Source of the DNA: Devosia algicola
Lineage (GTDB): Bacteria; Pseudomonadota; Alphaproteobacteria; Rhizobiales; Devosiaceae
Direction: 5' to 3'
DNA: 64,000 nt
Assembly (NCBI RefSeq): GCF_028816455.1
Contig: NZ_CP118246.1
Span: 2,928,501 to 2,992,500, forward strand
Position 1 is the first letter of the stretch. Every line of letters begins with the position of its first letter. The notes under the pieces were generated by a model, which saw only the letters and a program-made list of their open reading frames with translations, was not told the origin of the DNA and did not search any database. The position numbers and the translations under genes were made by a program. Positions 32,397 to 43,283 of this stretch are shown piece after piece.

Positions 32397-33680
32397 GTGA
32401 CGAGCCCACCCCGCCCCACAGCACCACTCATAGCGGTAGGTGCCATTCTATTGAGCGTTGCCTTCCTGATCATGGGCAATGGCCTCCAACTCATGCTGCT
32501 ACCTATTCGCGGCGGCATCGAGGGATTTTCCTCGGTGGAGATCGGCCTCTTGGGGTCAGCATATTTTTTCGGCTTTGTGCTGGGGTGCGCCTTTACCCCG
32601 CGCCTGATTGTGCGCGTCGGCCATATCCGCACGTTTGCGGCGCTCGTTTCGATCGCCTCGGCTGCCGCGCTTGGTTATCCAGTCGCCGTCGATGCCCTGA
32701 TCTGGATCGGTCTGCGTCTCGTCACTGGCTTCTGTCTGGCCGGACTCTATCTGGTGGTCGAAAGCTGGCTCAATGATCAGGCCACCAATGAAACGCGCGG
32801 CACTTTGATCTCGACCTATGTGACGGTCAATTTCACCGTCATCACACTGGGTCAGATGATGGTCACCCTGTTTCAGCCCTCATCCTTTATACTGTTCTCG
32901 ATCGCCTCGGTGCTGGTCTCGCTCGCTGCGGTGCCCATCGTTTTGACCCAGACCGCGCAGCCACCACCGATCACCCTTGTGCGGTTTCGCCCGATTCGCA
33001 TGTTCAGACTATCGCCCACCGGCACCGTGGCGATTTTTCTCGTAGGTTTGGCAACGGGCGCCTTCTGGTCGTTGGGGCCATCTTATGCCAGTGCAGCCAG
33101 TGGCAGCGTAACTGATGCCGCCCTGTTCATGAGTGCCGCGGTTCTTGGTGGCGCCCTGGCACAGTGGCCGACCGGCAAGCTTTCCGACTCCGTGGATCGA
33201 CGATTGGTCCTGATCGGACTGGCGGTCGCCAGCGTCATCATGGGCATCGCCATCATGCTCGTGCCCCAGATCACCAATATATGGCTGTTGATGGGACTTG
33301 TATTCGGGGCAGGTTTGCTGCCTGCCTATGCTATTGCCGCAGCCCATGTTTTCGACTTTGCCGACCGCGCCGACTATGTGGAAATTTCCGCCGGCCTTTT
33401 GCTACTCAATGGACTGGGGTCGACCATCGGCCCCTTGATTGCCTCGCTCAATATCGAACTGTTCGGCCCAACCGGCCTTTTCATCACCAATAGCGTCATC
33501 CAGGTGGCGTTGATTGGCTTTGTCATGGTGCGCCTGTCGCGTCGCGAAGGCCTGCCCGACGACGAAAAACATTCGTTCGATCTGGGTACCAGCGGCGCGG
33601 TGTCTGTTGTTGGCGACGAGGGCGCGGTACAACTCAGCGATCTGGTGGTTCAGGAGACCGACGAGCCCGCCCCGGTGTGA
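32397..33680 (+). CDS. MFS transporter, YcaD-like
   Basis: Major facilitator superfamily permease, about 427 residues with roughly 12 hydrophobic segments. The first-half conserved loop appears as GSAYFFGFVLGCAFTPRLIVRVG, and LAGLYLVVESWLNDQA resembles the YcaD subgroup. GTG 32397 is chosen because AAGGA lies 6 bases upstream. The C-terminal ~50 residues are hydrophilic and acidic. No substrate can be inferred. It is convergent with infB across a bidirectional terminator. Confidence 0.82.
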   Translation: MTSPPRPTAPLIAVGAILLSVAFLIMGNGLQLMLLPIRGGIEGFSSVEIGLLGSAYFFGFVLGCAFTPRLIVRVGHIRTFAALVSIASAAALGYPVAVDALIWIGLRLVTGFCLAGLYLVVESWLNDQATNETRGTLISTYVTVNFTVITLGQMMVTLFQPSSFILFSIASVLVSLAAVPIVLTQTAQPPPITLVRFRPIRMFRLSPTGTVAIFLVGLATGAFWSLGPSYASAASGSVTDAALFMSAAVLGGALAQWPTGKLSDSVDRRLVLIGLAVASVIMGIAIMLVPQITNIWLLMGLVFGAGLLPAYAIAAAHVFDFADRADYVEISAGLLLLNGLGSTIGPLIASLNIELFGPTGLFITNSVIQVALIGFVMVRLSRREGLPDDEKHSFDLGTSGAVSVVGDEGAVQLSDLVVQETDEPAPV

Positions 33681-33696
33681 GCCAATCGGTATGCCG

Positions 33697-33730
33697 CAAA
33701 AAATGGGGCGCCTCGCCGGGCGCCCCTTTT
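33697..33730. terminator. Bidirectional terminator between MFS gene and infB
   Basis: An 8-bp stem GGGGCGCC / GGCGCCCC with a 6-base loop has an A run on the left and TTTT on the right, so it works on both strands for the convergent genes. Confidence 0.88.
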
Positions 33731-33749
33731 GATCTGATCTGTGCTCGGT

Positions 33750-36605
33750 CTACAGAGAACGCTGGATGGTCTCGACCCGGAAACATTCGATGACATCGTC
33801 CACACGCATGTCCTCATATTTCTCGAACGCCATACCGCATTCCTGACCGGTCTGGACTTCCTTGACTTCATCCTTGAAGCGCTTGAGCGTCGATAGCTTG
33901 CCTTCGTGCACAACGACATTGTCGCGGATCAGGCGCACGCCTGCGCCGCGCTCCACCATGCCCTCGGTAACCCGGCACCCAGCAACCTTGCCAACCTTGG
34001 AAATGTTGAACACTTCCAGGATCGAAGCATTGCCGATGAAGGTCTCGCGCCGTTCCGGTTTCAACAGGCCAGACATTGCCGCCTTAACGTCATCAACCAG
34101 ATCATAGATGATGTTGTAATAGCGGATTTCGATACCGTCGCGGGTTGCCAGATCCGTCGCCTGCTTGTTCGCACGCACATTGAACCCTATGATGATGGCG
34201 TTCGATGCCGTCGCCAATGTCACATCGCTCTCGGTAATACCGCCCACACCGGACATCAGGATCTGCGCCGACACTTCTTCGGTCGACAGCTTGTTAAGCG
34301 ACGCGGTAATCGCCTCGACAGAACCCTGCACGTCGCCCTTGATGATCAGTGGGAACTTGGCAATGCCCGAATCCTTGAGTTGATTCATCATCTGCTCAAG
34401 GCTGGTTGCGCCGCCACCAGCGGTTTTTTCACGGATGGCACGCTGGCGATATTCGGTCACCTCACGCGCCCGCGCCTCGGTCTCAACCACCGAGAAGCGA
34501 TCACCGGCACTTGGAACGCCGGTAAAGCCCAGAACTTCCACAGGTGTGGACGGACCCGCTTCCTTGACTTGCTCACCCTTGTCATTGATCAGCGCCCGCA
34601 CACGGGCAAATTCAATGCCGGCAACCAGAATGTCGCCGATCGCCAGGGTACCGCGCTGCACTAGAACCGTTGCCACTGCGCCACGGCCGCGATCCAGCTT
34701 GGCTTCAACCACCAGACCCTCGGCGCGCCCGTCACGGGCCACCTTGAGTTCAAGCACTTCGGCCTGCAACAGAATGGTTTCGAGCAGCTTGTCGAGACCG
34801 GTCTTGTTGATCGCTGAGACTTCGACGTCCAGCACATCGCCACCCATGGATTCCACAAACACTTCGTGCTGTAGCAACTCTGTGCGGACCCGTTGCGGAT
34901 CGGCGCCGGGCTTGTCCATCTTGTTGATCGCCACGATGATCGGCACTTCGGCCGCCTTGGCGTGCTTGATCGATTCAATGGTCTGCGGCATTACGCCGTC
35001 GTCGGCTGCCACCACCAGAATGGCAATGTCGGTGGCCTGAGCGCCGCGCGCCCGCATGGCGGTAAAGGCCTCATGGCCCGGCGTATCGAGAAAGGTGATC
35101 TTGGCACCGTTCTTTTCCACCTGATAGGCGCCGATATGCTGGGTAATGCCACCGGCTTCACCAGACACCACATTGGCTTCCCGGATCGCATCCAGCAACG
35201 AGGTCTTGCCGTGGTCGACATGGCCCATGATGGTCACGACCGGTGCACGGTCGGTCAAATCCTCGGCCTTGTCATCGGCGGGCAGATCGAACAGCCCTTC
35301 TTCAACGTCAGCGTCCGAAACGCGCTTGACCGTGTGACCAAGTTCGATGGCGATCAGTTCGGCGGTATCGGCATCGACCACATCATTGATAGTGGCCATC
35401 TGGCCTTGAGCCATCAGATATTTGATCACCACCACTGAGCGTTCGGCCATGCGGTTTGCCAGTTCCTGCACCGTGATGGCTTCGGGAATGGTGACTTCGC
35501 GGCTGAGTTTTGGCGCGACCGTCTGGTTGCGGCCCATTTTCTTGTCGCGGCGGCGACGCATGGCGGCCAGCGATGGCCCTTTGTCACGATCACCTTCAAC
35601 ACCGGCATTGGTAACGGTCAGGCGACCGCGGCCATTGCCGTCCTGTCCTGAACGCCGTGTTGGGCGCTCAGGAGCAGCACGCGAGGCGCGTCGGGCGTTT
35701 TCAAGCTCGGCGGCATTTACGATGGGGCGGTTGGAGGGGGCTCCGGTGCGCACCCTGCGCCCGTCTGCTTCGCTCGGTTCAGCGGGCGGCACATTGCCAA
35801 TCGGGGCCATGCCTGCGCCAGTTGTAAGGCGTTCGGCACCGGGTCGGGCGCCTGCCGGCGCGCGCAATGCAGCGCCCGCACCGCGTTCACTTGCGGGACG
35901 AGCGTTGGGATTGGGGCGCTCACCAGCTGCACGCTGTGGCCGGGGCGGCTGGCCGGGACGACCTGCAACCACGCGAACGCTCTTCGGTCCAGCCTGACGC
36001 TGAGACTGGGGAACGAATTCCTCGGCGGTCTGGGGTGCCGCCTCAGCCTGTTTTTCGGCTTCGGGTGCCGCGCGTGGTGCATCGGAATCGGCTGCTGGTG
36101 CGGCCTCTTCCCCAGCCGCTTGGCGGCGCTCCTCGTCCTGACGCTCGGCGTCTTCACGCACTTGGCGACGACGCGCATCTTCCTCGATGCGGCGTGCTTC
36201 CTCGGCGGCAAAGCGCCTGCTTTCTTCTTCCTGCCGGGCACCTGCTTCGCGCAGCACGGCGCGGCGCGCTTCGGCCTCAGCTGCCGACAAACCGGCAGCA
36301 GGCGTGCGCTGCTGTGGCGTTGGCCGCGCACCCTGCGGGCGTTGACCGCTAGGGGGGCGTTGCCCGCCAGCTGGCCGTTGGCCTTGGGGGCGCTGCGGAT
36401 CGGCAGGGCGCGGCGTGGCGTTGGGCCCGCTATTGGAAGCGCCCGGCGTAGCAACACGCCGCGTGCGCTTCTCTACAACCACGGTGCGAGACGAGCGCGC
36501 CACTCCGGGGCGATTGCCGATGCCCGGCCCACCCTTCAATGTCAGTGTTTTCTTGCCGCCAGCGCCAGAATTATCGTCGGTGCGCTTGTCGTCGTTATCA
36601 GCCAT
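33750..36605 (-). CDS. infB: Translation initiation factor IF-2
   Basis: GTPase that places initiator tRNA on the ribosome, 951 residues. The first ~370 residues are a charged, repeat-rich extension ([11 protein letters not shown]-type repeats, then an Ala/Arg/Glu helix). The core has G1 [13 protein letters not shown]3 [12 protein letters not shown]4 NKMDKPG and the C-terminal domains ending [10 protein letters not shown]. It is the last gene of rimP-nusA-ylxR-infB; a terminator follows at once, so rbfA and truB, the usual next genes, are not linked here. Confidence 0.97.
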   Translation of the reverse strand: MADNDDKRTDDNSGAGGKKTLTLKGGPGIGNRPGVARSSRTVVVEKRTRRVATPGASNSGPNATPRPADPQRPQGQRPAGGQRPPSGQRPQGARPTPQQRTPAAGLSAAEAEARRAVLREAGARQEEESRRFAAEEARRIEEDARRRQVREDAERQDEERRQAAGEEAAPAADSDAPRAAPEAEKQAEAAPQTAEEFVPQSQRQAGPKSVRVVAGRPGQPPRPQRAAGERPNPNARPASERGAGAALRAPAGARPGAERLTTGAGMAPIGNVPPAEPSEADGRRVRTGAPSNRPIVNAAELENARRASRAAPERPTRRSGQDGNGRGRLTVTNAGVEGDRDKGPSLAAMRRRRDKKMGRNQTVAPKLSREVTIPEAITVQELANRMAERSVVVIKYLMAQGQMATINDVVDADTAELIAIELGHTVKRVSDADVEEGLFDLPADDKAEDLTDRAPVVTIMGHVDHGKTSLLDAIREANVVSGEAGGITQHIGAYQVEKNGAKITFLDTPGHEAFTAMRARGAQATDIAILVVAADDGVMPQTIESIKHAKAAEVPIIVAINKMDKPGADPQRVRTELLQHEVFVESMGGDVLDVEVSAINKTGLDKLLETILLQAEVLELKVARDGRAEGLVVEAKLDRGRGAVATVLVQRGTLAIGDILVAGIEFARVRALINDKGEQVKEAGPSTPVEVLGFTGVPSAGDRFSVVETEARAREVTEYRQRAIREKTAGGGATSLEQMMNQLKDSGIAKFPLIIKGDVQGSVEAITASLNKLSTEEVSAQILMSGVGGITESDVTLATASNAIIIGFNVRANKQATDLATRDGIEIRYYNIIYDLVDDVKAAMSGLLKPERRETFIGNASILEVFNISKVGKVAGCRVTEGMVERGAGVRLIRDNVVVHEGKLSTLKRFKDEVKEVQTGQECGMAFEKYEDMRVDDVIECFRVETIQRSL

Positions 36606-36671
36606 GTAAATCGCGTCTCTTGTCTCTGTGTGTCGAAAAATCGATCGGGCAGTTACATCGCCATTTCGATT

Positions 36672-37352
36672 CTACTCCATGCCATTCGACAAAATGTCAG
36701 CGCCAACCGCATCGCGGTCGCTGTCACTTTGACCATGTTTAGCGCTGTATAGGGCCAGTCTGCGGGCCTTTTCCAGTGCTGAGCGGGCTGCGGCCCCGTT
36801 CATGAGCGCAGCATGTATCACATTTTCGAGGCCAAGTGCCAAACCCATTTGTTCTGAACTCAGCAATTCGATATGGGGCACGTCAAACCCCACAATGCCT
36901 TCTTCCTCGGCCCCGTAGTGCAAGGCCTTGAGCGGCCCCACCATTTTACTGCGCCCATCGGGCGAAGCATCGGTCGCGGTCAGTAGCGCAATCAGCTCGC
37001 CGCTGGCCAGCAAGGCTCGAACCTTTGTTGCTCCTGTCACGATCTGCCCGGCCTTGCGACACATGCCCAAGGCCGACAAAAATCTCTGCTCCAACCGCCG
37101 CTGGGTTAGCGCTGGCAGGTCGTCAGGCACCTTTACCTCACATTTGAGGCTCCGGCCAAAGACCTTTTTCTTGACCGCCTGTGCCACCGCGTCCCTGTCA
37201 AGGCTGATCCAGACGCCACGTCCCTCTGCCTTGGCATCGGTATCGGGCACCATCACCCCATCAGGCCCTAGTACGAAGCGAATAAGCTGCGTAACCGGTT
37301 TTTCCTCACGCGTCAGCGCGCAAAGGCGCGTGGTTGCTTCACTACGGGCCAT
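36672..37352 (-). CDS. RNA-binding protein, YlxR plus L7Ae-like domains
   Basis: About 226 residues: an N-terminal YlxR/DUF448 domain (RLCALTREEKPVTQLIRFVL, GRGVWISLDRDAV) followed by a ribosomal L7Ae/L30e-like domain (MCRKAGQIVTGATKVRALL). This two-domain form is standard between nusA and infB in alphaproteobacteria. It probably binds structured RNA; recent work on YlxR relates it to RNase P in other bacteria, which is not testable here. ATG 37352 or 37358 could be used (MVMARSE). Confidence 0.85.
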   Translation of the reverse strand: MARSEATTRLCALTREEKPVTQLIRFVLGPDGVMVPDTDAKAEGRGVWISLDRDAVAQAVKKKVFGRSLKCEVKVPDDLPALTQRRLEQRFLSALGMCRKAGQIVTGATKVRALLASGELIALLTATDASPDGRSKMVGPLKALHYGAEEEGIVGFDVPHIELLSSEQMGLALGLENVIHAALMNGAAARSALEKARRLALYSAKHGQSDSDRDAVGADILSNGME

Positions 37353-37372
37353 AACCAACCCCGCCGAAACGC

Positions 37373-38970
37373 CTAAACCGCTTCCTCCTGCGAGGCCTCG
37401 CCCTCCTCGCCGGCCAGTTCTTCAGCGGTTATCCAGCCCACTTGCAGGCGCGCCTGCATGATCATGTCCTCGGCTTCCTCGCGACTGATCGGGAAATCCT
37501 TGAACGTGCCGTCAAACCGTTTGGTTTCCCCATCCTTGCGCTCCGACCATCCAACCAGATCGTCTGCAGCGCAACCCGCAAAGTCTTCAACCGTCTTGAT
37601 GTCTTCCTTACCTAACGCCACCAGCATGGCAGCATTGAGCCCGGTAATATCAAAAAGTTCATCCTTGACGCCAAGTTTCTTGCGCTCGTCATCATGGGCC
37701 CGGTCGATTGCGGCCAGATATTCAATGGCGCGATTCTGGATTTCCGTTGCGGTTTCCTCGTCGAACCCTTCAATCGTGGCGATTTCGTTGAGTTCGATAT
37801 AGGCCAGTTCCTCAACCGTGGAAAAGCCTTCCGAAGCCAACAGTTGGGCAACCATCTCGTCAACGTCAAGGGCCTCGATGAACAAAGCCGACCGTTCGGA
37901 GAATTCCTTCTGGCGCCGCTCGCTCTCTTCCTGCTCGGTCAGAATATCAATATCCCAGCCAATAAGCTGGCTGGCCAACCGTACATTCTGCCCACGACGC
38001 CCGATGGCGAGACTCAATTGCTCGTCAGGCACCACAACTTCGATACGCTCGGCCTGCTCGTCCAGAACCACCTTGGCGACGTCGGCTGGCTGAAGTGCGG
38101 ACACCACTAGATCGGCAATATTGTCGGTCCAGGGAATGATATCGATCTTTTCGCCCTGCAACTCCCCGACAACAGCCTGCACGCGGCTGCCGCGCATACC
38201 CACGCACGCACCGACTGGATCGATCGAGGCTGTCCGACGAGGTCACCGCAATCTTGGCGCGACTACCCGGATCGCGCGCAATCGAGCGGATGGTGATGAT
38301 TCCATCGTAAATTTCGGGCACTTCCTGCATGAACAGTTTTGCCATGAACTGCGGATGGGTGCGCGACAGGAAAATCTGCGGTCCGCGCTGCTCGCGGCGG
38401 ACATCATAGACATAGGCCCGTACACGGTCGCCATAACGGAACATTTCACGCGGGATCAATTCATCGCGACGGATGATCGCTTCACCGCGCCCAAGATCAA
38501 CAATCACATTGCCATATTCGACGCGCTTGACCGAACCGTTGACCACTTCCCCGATGCGATTGAAATATTCATCATACATGCGCTCGCGCTCGGCATCGCG
38601 AACCTTTTGCACGATCACCTGCTTGGCCGACTGGGCGGCGATGCGACCAAATTCGATTGGGGGCAGGGGTTCCGTCAAAAAATCGCCAACCTTGGCAGTC
38701 GGGTTCTTGGGCAGTGCATCCTTGAGCGCGACCTGGCGCGAGGATTCTTCGACCTCGTCAACGATCTCGAGCAGGCGCCACAAGCGCAACTCGCCCGAGC
38801 GCGGATTGATCTCGGCCTTGATTTCGGTTTCGGCGCCATAGCGCGCCTTGGCCGCTTTTTCGATGGCGTCCTGCATGGCCTCGATCACCACCATACGGTC
38901 GATCGATTTTTCGCGGGCAACGGCGTCTGCGATTTGCAGCAGGCTCCAGTCGGTTCGCGCTAACAGCCAT
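37373..38970 (-). CDS. nusA: Transcription elongation/termination factor NusA (two frame breaks)
   Basis: About 531 residues after repair: N-terminal RNA-polymerase-binding domain (MVVIEAMQDAIEKAAKARYG), S1 (GSVKRVEYGNVIVDLGRGEA), two KH domains (GACVGMRGSRVQAVVGEL and LAIGRRGQNVRLASQL) and C-terminal acidic repeats. Breaks: AGGCT 38941-38945 (repair gives NRLELLQIADAVAREKS) and AGGCT 38227-38231 (repair gives SDSSIDPVGACVG). The start ATG 38970 overlaps the rimP stop by one base. Confidence 0.94.
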
Positions 38971-39633
38971 CAATGTATCTCCTTGGAGCTTTTGTCGTCG
39001 TCATCGGTGCCCGGCTGATCCTCATCATCGAAATCGTCGGGCATTTCATCAGTTTCGGTCTCGATATCGTCGTCATCGAGCGGATTGTTTTCTTCCTGCG
39101 CCTTGCGCGCCATATCCATCAGCGTATCGCTCATGACAAGCTTTGCATCCGCCAGCATCGCCAATGGCAGGCGATGGTTGGGATCAGCCCCCGCGGGCGC
39201 ATCGGGCAGGCGAATGGTCACCGCCTCATCGTCGACCTCGAGGATAAAGCCGCGAAATCGCCGCCGCCCCTCGATCATTTCATTGAGCCTCGATCTTGGC
39301 CTCGAAACCGATGAAGGCGGCAAAGTCGCGTGCGCGCACCAGCGGCCGGTCAATGCCGGGCGACGACACCTCAAGATGATACTCGCGATCGATCGGGTCT
39401 TCCACATCCAGCACCGGCGACAAATCTTTCGACAACTTCTCACAGTCGGTGATGTTGAAATTGCCGTTGGCGTCTTCGGCCATGATCTGCAATGTGCAGC
39501 CGTTCTCCTGCGTCAGTTTGATGCGCACCAGCGCATAGCCCAGATCATTGGCCACCGGCTCGACAATCGCGGCAATACGCGATTCGACGCCCGTCTCCTT
39601 GATGTATCGCTTTTCTTTCAGATCAAAGCTCAT
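38970..39633 (-). CDS. rimP: Ribosome maturation factor RimP (frame broken)
   Basis: 30S assembly factor, about 220 residues after repair. Conserved segments: [33 protein letters not shown] and the signature [20 protein letters not shown]. The frame breaks at 39296-39300 (AGCCT on plus); removing one base gives [18 protein letters not shown]. The C-terminal tail is long and highly acidic ([12 protein letters not shown]...), typical of rhizobial RimP. First gene of the rimP-nusA-ylxR-infB unit. Confidence 0.92.
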
Positions 39634-39804
39634 GTCGATGCGCTGCGCCCATTCCAGTACGACTTGTCAATTTGCTGGCGATTGGGAATAAAAAAGAGCG
39701 GGGGCCGGGCGGCTCCCACTCTGCAAACCGCCAGAGATGTTGCTTGCTCTATACTCCCCTTAAACCGCGAGGGCAAGAGCGCCCAAATTGTGTAAAGTGC
39801 TGTT

Positions 39805-40503
39805 ATGACCGATGCGCCCATCCTGCTCGTGCCCGGGCTCAATTGCACCGATGCCGTCTTCTCACCCTTCCTGCCAACGCTGTGGGCTCGAGGATCAGTC
39901 ATGATCGCCGATCATCGCCGTGGCGCGACCATCGCCGAAATTGCTGGTGCAATATTGGCGGAAGCGCCGGCTCATTTTGCGCTATTGGGTTTTTCGATGG
40001 GCGGTTACATCGCGCTTGAAATTCTGCGCCAGGCCCCGAACCGGATCGGTCGCCTTGCCTTGCTCAGTACCGGCGCTGGTAGCGATACCATTGAACAGCG
40101 CGAAAACCGGCAGCGCCAGATTGACTTGGCGCGGGCGGGAAAATTTTCAGCCATTGCCGGCGCCAATTTCGCCAATAATGTTCATCCCGATCATGTCAAT
40201 GATGCCGAATTGCGGGCTCTCCATCTGCAAATGGCGCTGGACACCGGCCCGCAAATCTACGCCCGCCAACAGGCTGCCATCATGGCGCGGTCCGAAGCCT
40301 ACGATTTGTTGCCATCCATCTCCTGCCCGACCAGCATTATTGTGGGCGATGACGACCAGGTCACCCCGCCATCGCTATCGGCCCGCATGCATGGTTTGAT
40401 TCCTATGTCGGAACTGGTCCTCATCAAGCAGGCTGGGCACTTTGCCCTGCGTGAGCAAAAGACGGCTTTTAATCAAGCACTGCTAAGCTGGCTGGCGCTT
40501 TAG
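39805..40503 (+). CDS. Alpha/beta hydrolase
   Basis: 232-residue alpha/beta-hydrolase fold protein. The oxyanion region is ILLVPGLNCTD, the nucleophile elbow is LLGFSMGGYIAL (Ser in G-F-S-M-G), the acid is probably in IIVGDDDQVTPP and the base is His in QAGHFALRE. There is no lid insertion, suggesting a small soluble esterase/hydrolase; substrate unknown. It is convergent with the FNR-like gene, 9 bases apart, and part of a block lying between rimP and trmB. Confidence 0.8.
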   Translation: MTDAPILLVPGLNCTDAVFSPFLPTLWARGSVMIADHRRGATIAEIAGAILAEAPAHFALLGFSMGGYIALEILRQAPNRIGRLALLSTGAGSDTIEQRENRQRQIDLARAGKFSAIAGANFANNVHPDHVNDAELRALHLQMALDTGPQIYARQQAAIMARSEAYDLLPSISCPTSIIVGDDDQVTPPSLSARMHGLIPMSELVLIKQAGHFALREQKTAFNQALLSWLAL

Positions 40504-40512
40504 CGCCACCGG

Positions 40513-41179
40513 CTATTTTTCCCACACCAACGCATCCACATTGGCACCAAGTTCCTCTAGCGCCGCGCGCAAATCCTTGACCATGTCATCAGGGCCACAC
40601 AGGTAAAATTGCTGCGAAAAGTCACTGATATGCTGTTTGAGGAAGGTGTTGTCGATCCGCTCGTGATAAAGACCCGACTTTGCGTCATTGGTGACTGTCC
40701 ACAGGGTTTCGAGCCCACCCATGCCCTCAAACTCATCGCGCAAAATGATATCGCCCTCGGTCCGGTTCGAAACAATCAACCGGTTGCCCGCGAGCCCGCC
40801 CCTGGCATTGAGCCTGGCGCAAGATGGCAATAAAGGGTGTTACCCCCGCCCCACCGGCGATAAAGGTTCCGGGGCCTTTATACTGGATCGTGCCCCACAC
40901 ATCGCGCAGCAAAAGCCGTTCGCCCGCTTCCAGTCCCCACAACTCGGCGGTGACGCCCGGATGGTCGGTATAGCTTTTGATGGTAAATTCCAGATCGTCC
41001 CAGTCATTGAGCGATGTAAAGGTAAAGGGGCGTTTTTTGTCGCGCCAACCCTCCTTGTCGATCGACAACTCGGTGGCCTGCCCGGGACCAAACGAAAACC
41101 CCTTGGGTTTTTCGAGTTGGTATTGGCGCACATTGTGGGTGATCTTTTCGGTCTTGAGAATTTTGACGCTGGTGGGCAT
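40513..41179 (-). CDS. Ferredoxin/flavodoxin-NADP reductase-like protein (frame broken)
   Basis: About 221 residues after repair, a two-domain FNR-fold flavoprotein. FAD-binding motif: KKRPFTFTS; nicotinamide-binding motif: IAGGAGVTPFIAIL; C-terminal QQFYLCGPDDMVKDL. There is no ferredoxin domain, so it is a stand-alone reductase. The frame breaks at 40811-40815 (AGCCT on plus); removing one base gives ILRQLNARGGLAGN. ATG 41179 has AGGAGA 6 bases upstream. Electron partner unknown. Confidence 0.82.
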
Positions 41180-41644
41180 GACGATCTCCTTTTTTAAACT
41201 GACGCAGGCAATACCGAATGGTTCCCATAATGTTTGGATCAATCCGGCAGGCTCGATCCTCGCCTTCATCAAGCAAGATGCAGTGTCGGCGAAAAAAATC
41301 GCCTGTTGTGAATTTATTTTTTGGTTGGGCGACATCGGTGAATTTTCGACAATTATTGCGCTCGCGAACGCCTGCCAATCGGCCCGATAAGCTTCTGAGC
41401 GGCGCCGGATCGTGCAAAACCCCAATAAGTGCCGTTCGTATCGCGTGCGAAACCCGGTTACCCACAGGAAACTGAATTTCCAACTAGTTCCTTGATATCC
41501 TTGTGAAAACTCTGGTCATCGCCGGGCGTGTTTCAAGGGTCTTTGAGCGGAAAATCTCATCTTGCGAAGCACATCATCAAGGCACATTTCCAGTGTGTTC
41601 GAAGCGATGTCCTCCCGACGTCCAAGACACAAGGAACTATCAAA
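41180..41644. other. Intergenic region, divergent promoters, no gene seen
   Basis: 465 bases between the FNR-like gene and a small secreted-protein gene. Several open frames exist on both strands but none has a good start site or recognisable product. It must hold divergent promoters; I recognise no specific operator. Confidence 0.4.
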
Positions 41645-41917
41645 ATGAAGAATACAATCATTGCACTTGTGACCGTGGCCAGCCTTGCTGGTGTCGCCGT
41701 CCCAGCGTTCGCCAGCACATCGCCTTTTGGCGACGGCACTGACGATGCTCGCGCCTTTGTTGCCGAAACCATGCTGACCCGCCTAAATGAACAGGGAGTG
41801 CCAGCGACTTCTGTTGAGGAATGGGGTGATCTGGTCCGCGCCTGGGTCAAGACCGACGATGGCCACTCTGAAATGCGTTATTTCACCCCCGACACTCTGC
41901 GTCCTGTCGCGCTTTAA
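41645..41917 (+). CDS. Small secreted protein
   Basis: 90 residues with a clear signal peptide (MKNTIIALVTVASLAGVAVPAFAS, cleavage likely after AFA). The mature domain is about 67 residues, acidic, with no cysteines (VAETMLTRLNEQGVPATSVEEWGDLVRAWV). An AAGGA ribosome-binding site precedes the ATG. Not assigned to a named family; similar small periplasmic proteins with a helical EEWGDLVRAWV-type segment are common in Hyphomicrobiales as far as I recall. A hairpin terminator follows. Confidence 0.7.
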   Translation: MKNTIIALVTVASLAGVAVPAFASTSPFGDGTDDARAFVAETMLTRLNEQGVPATSVEEWGDLVRAWVKTDDGHSEMRYFTPDTLRPVAL

Positions 41918-41925
41918 GCGGTGAA

Positions 41926-41960
41926 AAACTGGCACCGCCGGACAATCTGGCGGTGCCCAA
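41926..41960. terminator. Terminator between small secreted protein and HxlR gene
   Basis: A 9-bp perfect stem GGCACCGCC / GGCGGTGCC (41931-41939 with 41949-41957) has an A run to its left, giving a T run on the minus strand. It fits termination of the HxlR gene and probably of both convergent genes. Confidence 0.75.
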
Positions 41961-41964
41961 AACG

Positions 41965-42348
41965 CTAGCTGGCACTGCGCGAATAAGGGCCGTCATCCTC
42001 AAGTGCGGTATCAAAACGCACCCGCGCCGCCTTGATGCTATCGTGATGTTTGGTCGCGAACCGTCGCCAGCCATCCGCAAGCTCGAGAAACGCGCGCCCC
42101 AAATCGGTCAGCTCATATTCCACCCGCGGCGGGATGCTGGGGTAGATAGTGCGTGACACAAATCCATCACGCTCCAACTCGCGCAGCGTCGAGGTCAGGG
42201 TTTTCTGGGATACCGACCCGATTCCACGCCGCAATTCATTGAAGCGATGCCGCTCGGCCCGCAACTGGGTGATGACCACAAGGGTCCATTTACCGGGTTT
42301 GACCACGAGCAATTTTTCATGATCGGCGGGGTTCTGTGACGCAGACAT
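41965..42348 (-). CDS. HxlR-family transcriptional regulator
   Basis: 127 residues. The HxlR winged helix is seen in KWTLVVITQLRAERHRFNELRRGIGSVSQKTLTSTLRELERDGFV followed by VEYELTDLGRAF. These regulators respond to redox or electrophilic signals in several species. The FNR-like reductase and hydrolase nearby are possible targets, but this is inference. It is transcribed away from trmB. Confidence 0.85.
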   Translation of the reverse strand: MSASQNPADHEKLLVVKPGKWTLVVITQLRAERHRFNELRRGIGSVSQKTLTSTLRELERDGFVSRTIYPSIPPRVEYELTDLGRAFLELADGWRRFATKHHDSIKAARVRFDTALEDDGPYSRSAS

Positions 42349-42459
42349 GCTAGTCCCTAGGCAAATTCAAGCCACATATGGGTCCGATCGCGACCAATTG
42401 CACCCCATCGCCCCATTAAACTTTGGACATAGGTTTAAGCACCTCGGTGCGTCCGGCGC

Positions 42460-43164
42460 CTATGCCCGCCGAAAAGTGAAATAATAGCTCAGCATCCGCC
42501 CCTCGCGGCGGGCCTTTTTCTCATATCGCGTTGCTTGCCAGCCCTGATAGGGTTCATGCCAGGCCCCCGGATGGCTCGGCGCGAACACAAATTCGGGCGT
42601 CTCCAGAATATGGGCCAATGTCCAATTGGCGTAATCTTCAATATCGGTCGCAAAAAAGAACGGGCAGCCTGGCTTGAGCACCCGTGCCAGTTCCTTGAGT
42701 GTTGTTGGCGAAACAAACCGGCGCTTGTGGTGCCGCGTCTTTGGCCATGGGTCGGGATAGAGCAGGAAAATTTCGTCTAGGGACGCGTCGGGCAGCTTGC
42801 ACAACAGCTTATAGGCGTCGTCGGTGTAAAGCCTGATATTCTTGAGCCTGTTGCTCACTTATGGTTTGAACGATCTTGCCGATGCCGCCGGTAAATACTT
42901 CCGAACCAATATAGCCGGTTTCGGGATGGCGGCTGGCCTCAAGTGCCAGATGCTCACCGCCGCCATAACCGATTTCAAGGCTCAGTTTATCGGCGGCAGG
43001 AAACAGCGTCGCCGGGTCCAGAACGTCCTCATCCAGCGTGATCTCGAGATCGGGCAGTGTGTCATCATAGACGGCCTGCTGTCCCTCGTGCAGGCGCTTG
43101 CCAGACCGGCGACCGAAAAAGCGCGCGGGGCGCCATCGCGAGTCTTGGGGAGTTCGTGGACCAT
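42460..43164 (-). CDS. trmB: tRNA (guanine-N7-)-methyltransferase TrmB (two frame breaks)
   Basis: Makes m7G46 in tRNA, about 234 residues after repair. The SAM loop is LEIGYGGGEHLALEA, and the family motif LLYPDPWPKTRHHKRRFV is complete. N-terminal MVHELPKTRDGAPRAF joins FGRRSGKRLHEG only if one base is restored to the A run at 43116-43120 (T run on the coding strand). The second break is AGCCT 42845-42849; removing one base gives SEQQLKNIRLYTDD. It lies downstream of metK on the same strand, the standard order. Confidence 0.9.
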
Positions 43165-43283
43165 TGGCAATAATTCTCGACAGTCAAAATGATGCCCACC
43201 CATGCCGAGACAAGGGGCATGTCGTCAAGTCTCGCCCTGGTGCCGCCTGATCGGAACGCCGGGTGGCAGATATTGGCTAGCGA

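Noticed and set aside
36350-36450. DNA repeat array or CRISPR-like pattern
   Set aside because: The repeats encode the QRPxG-type low-complexity part of the IF-2 N-terminus and have no spacer structure.
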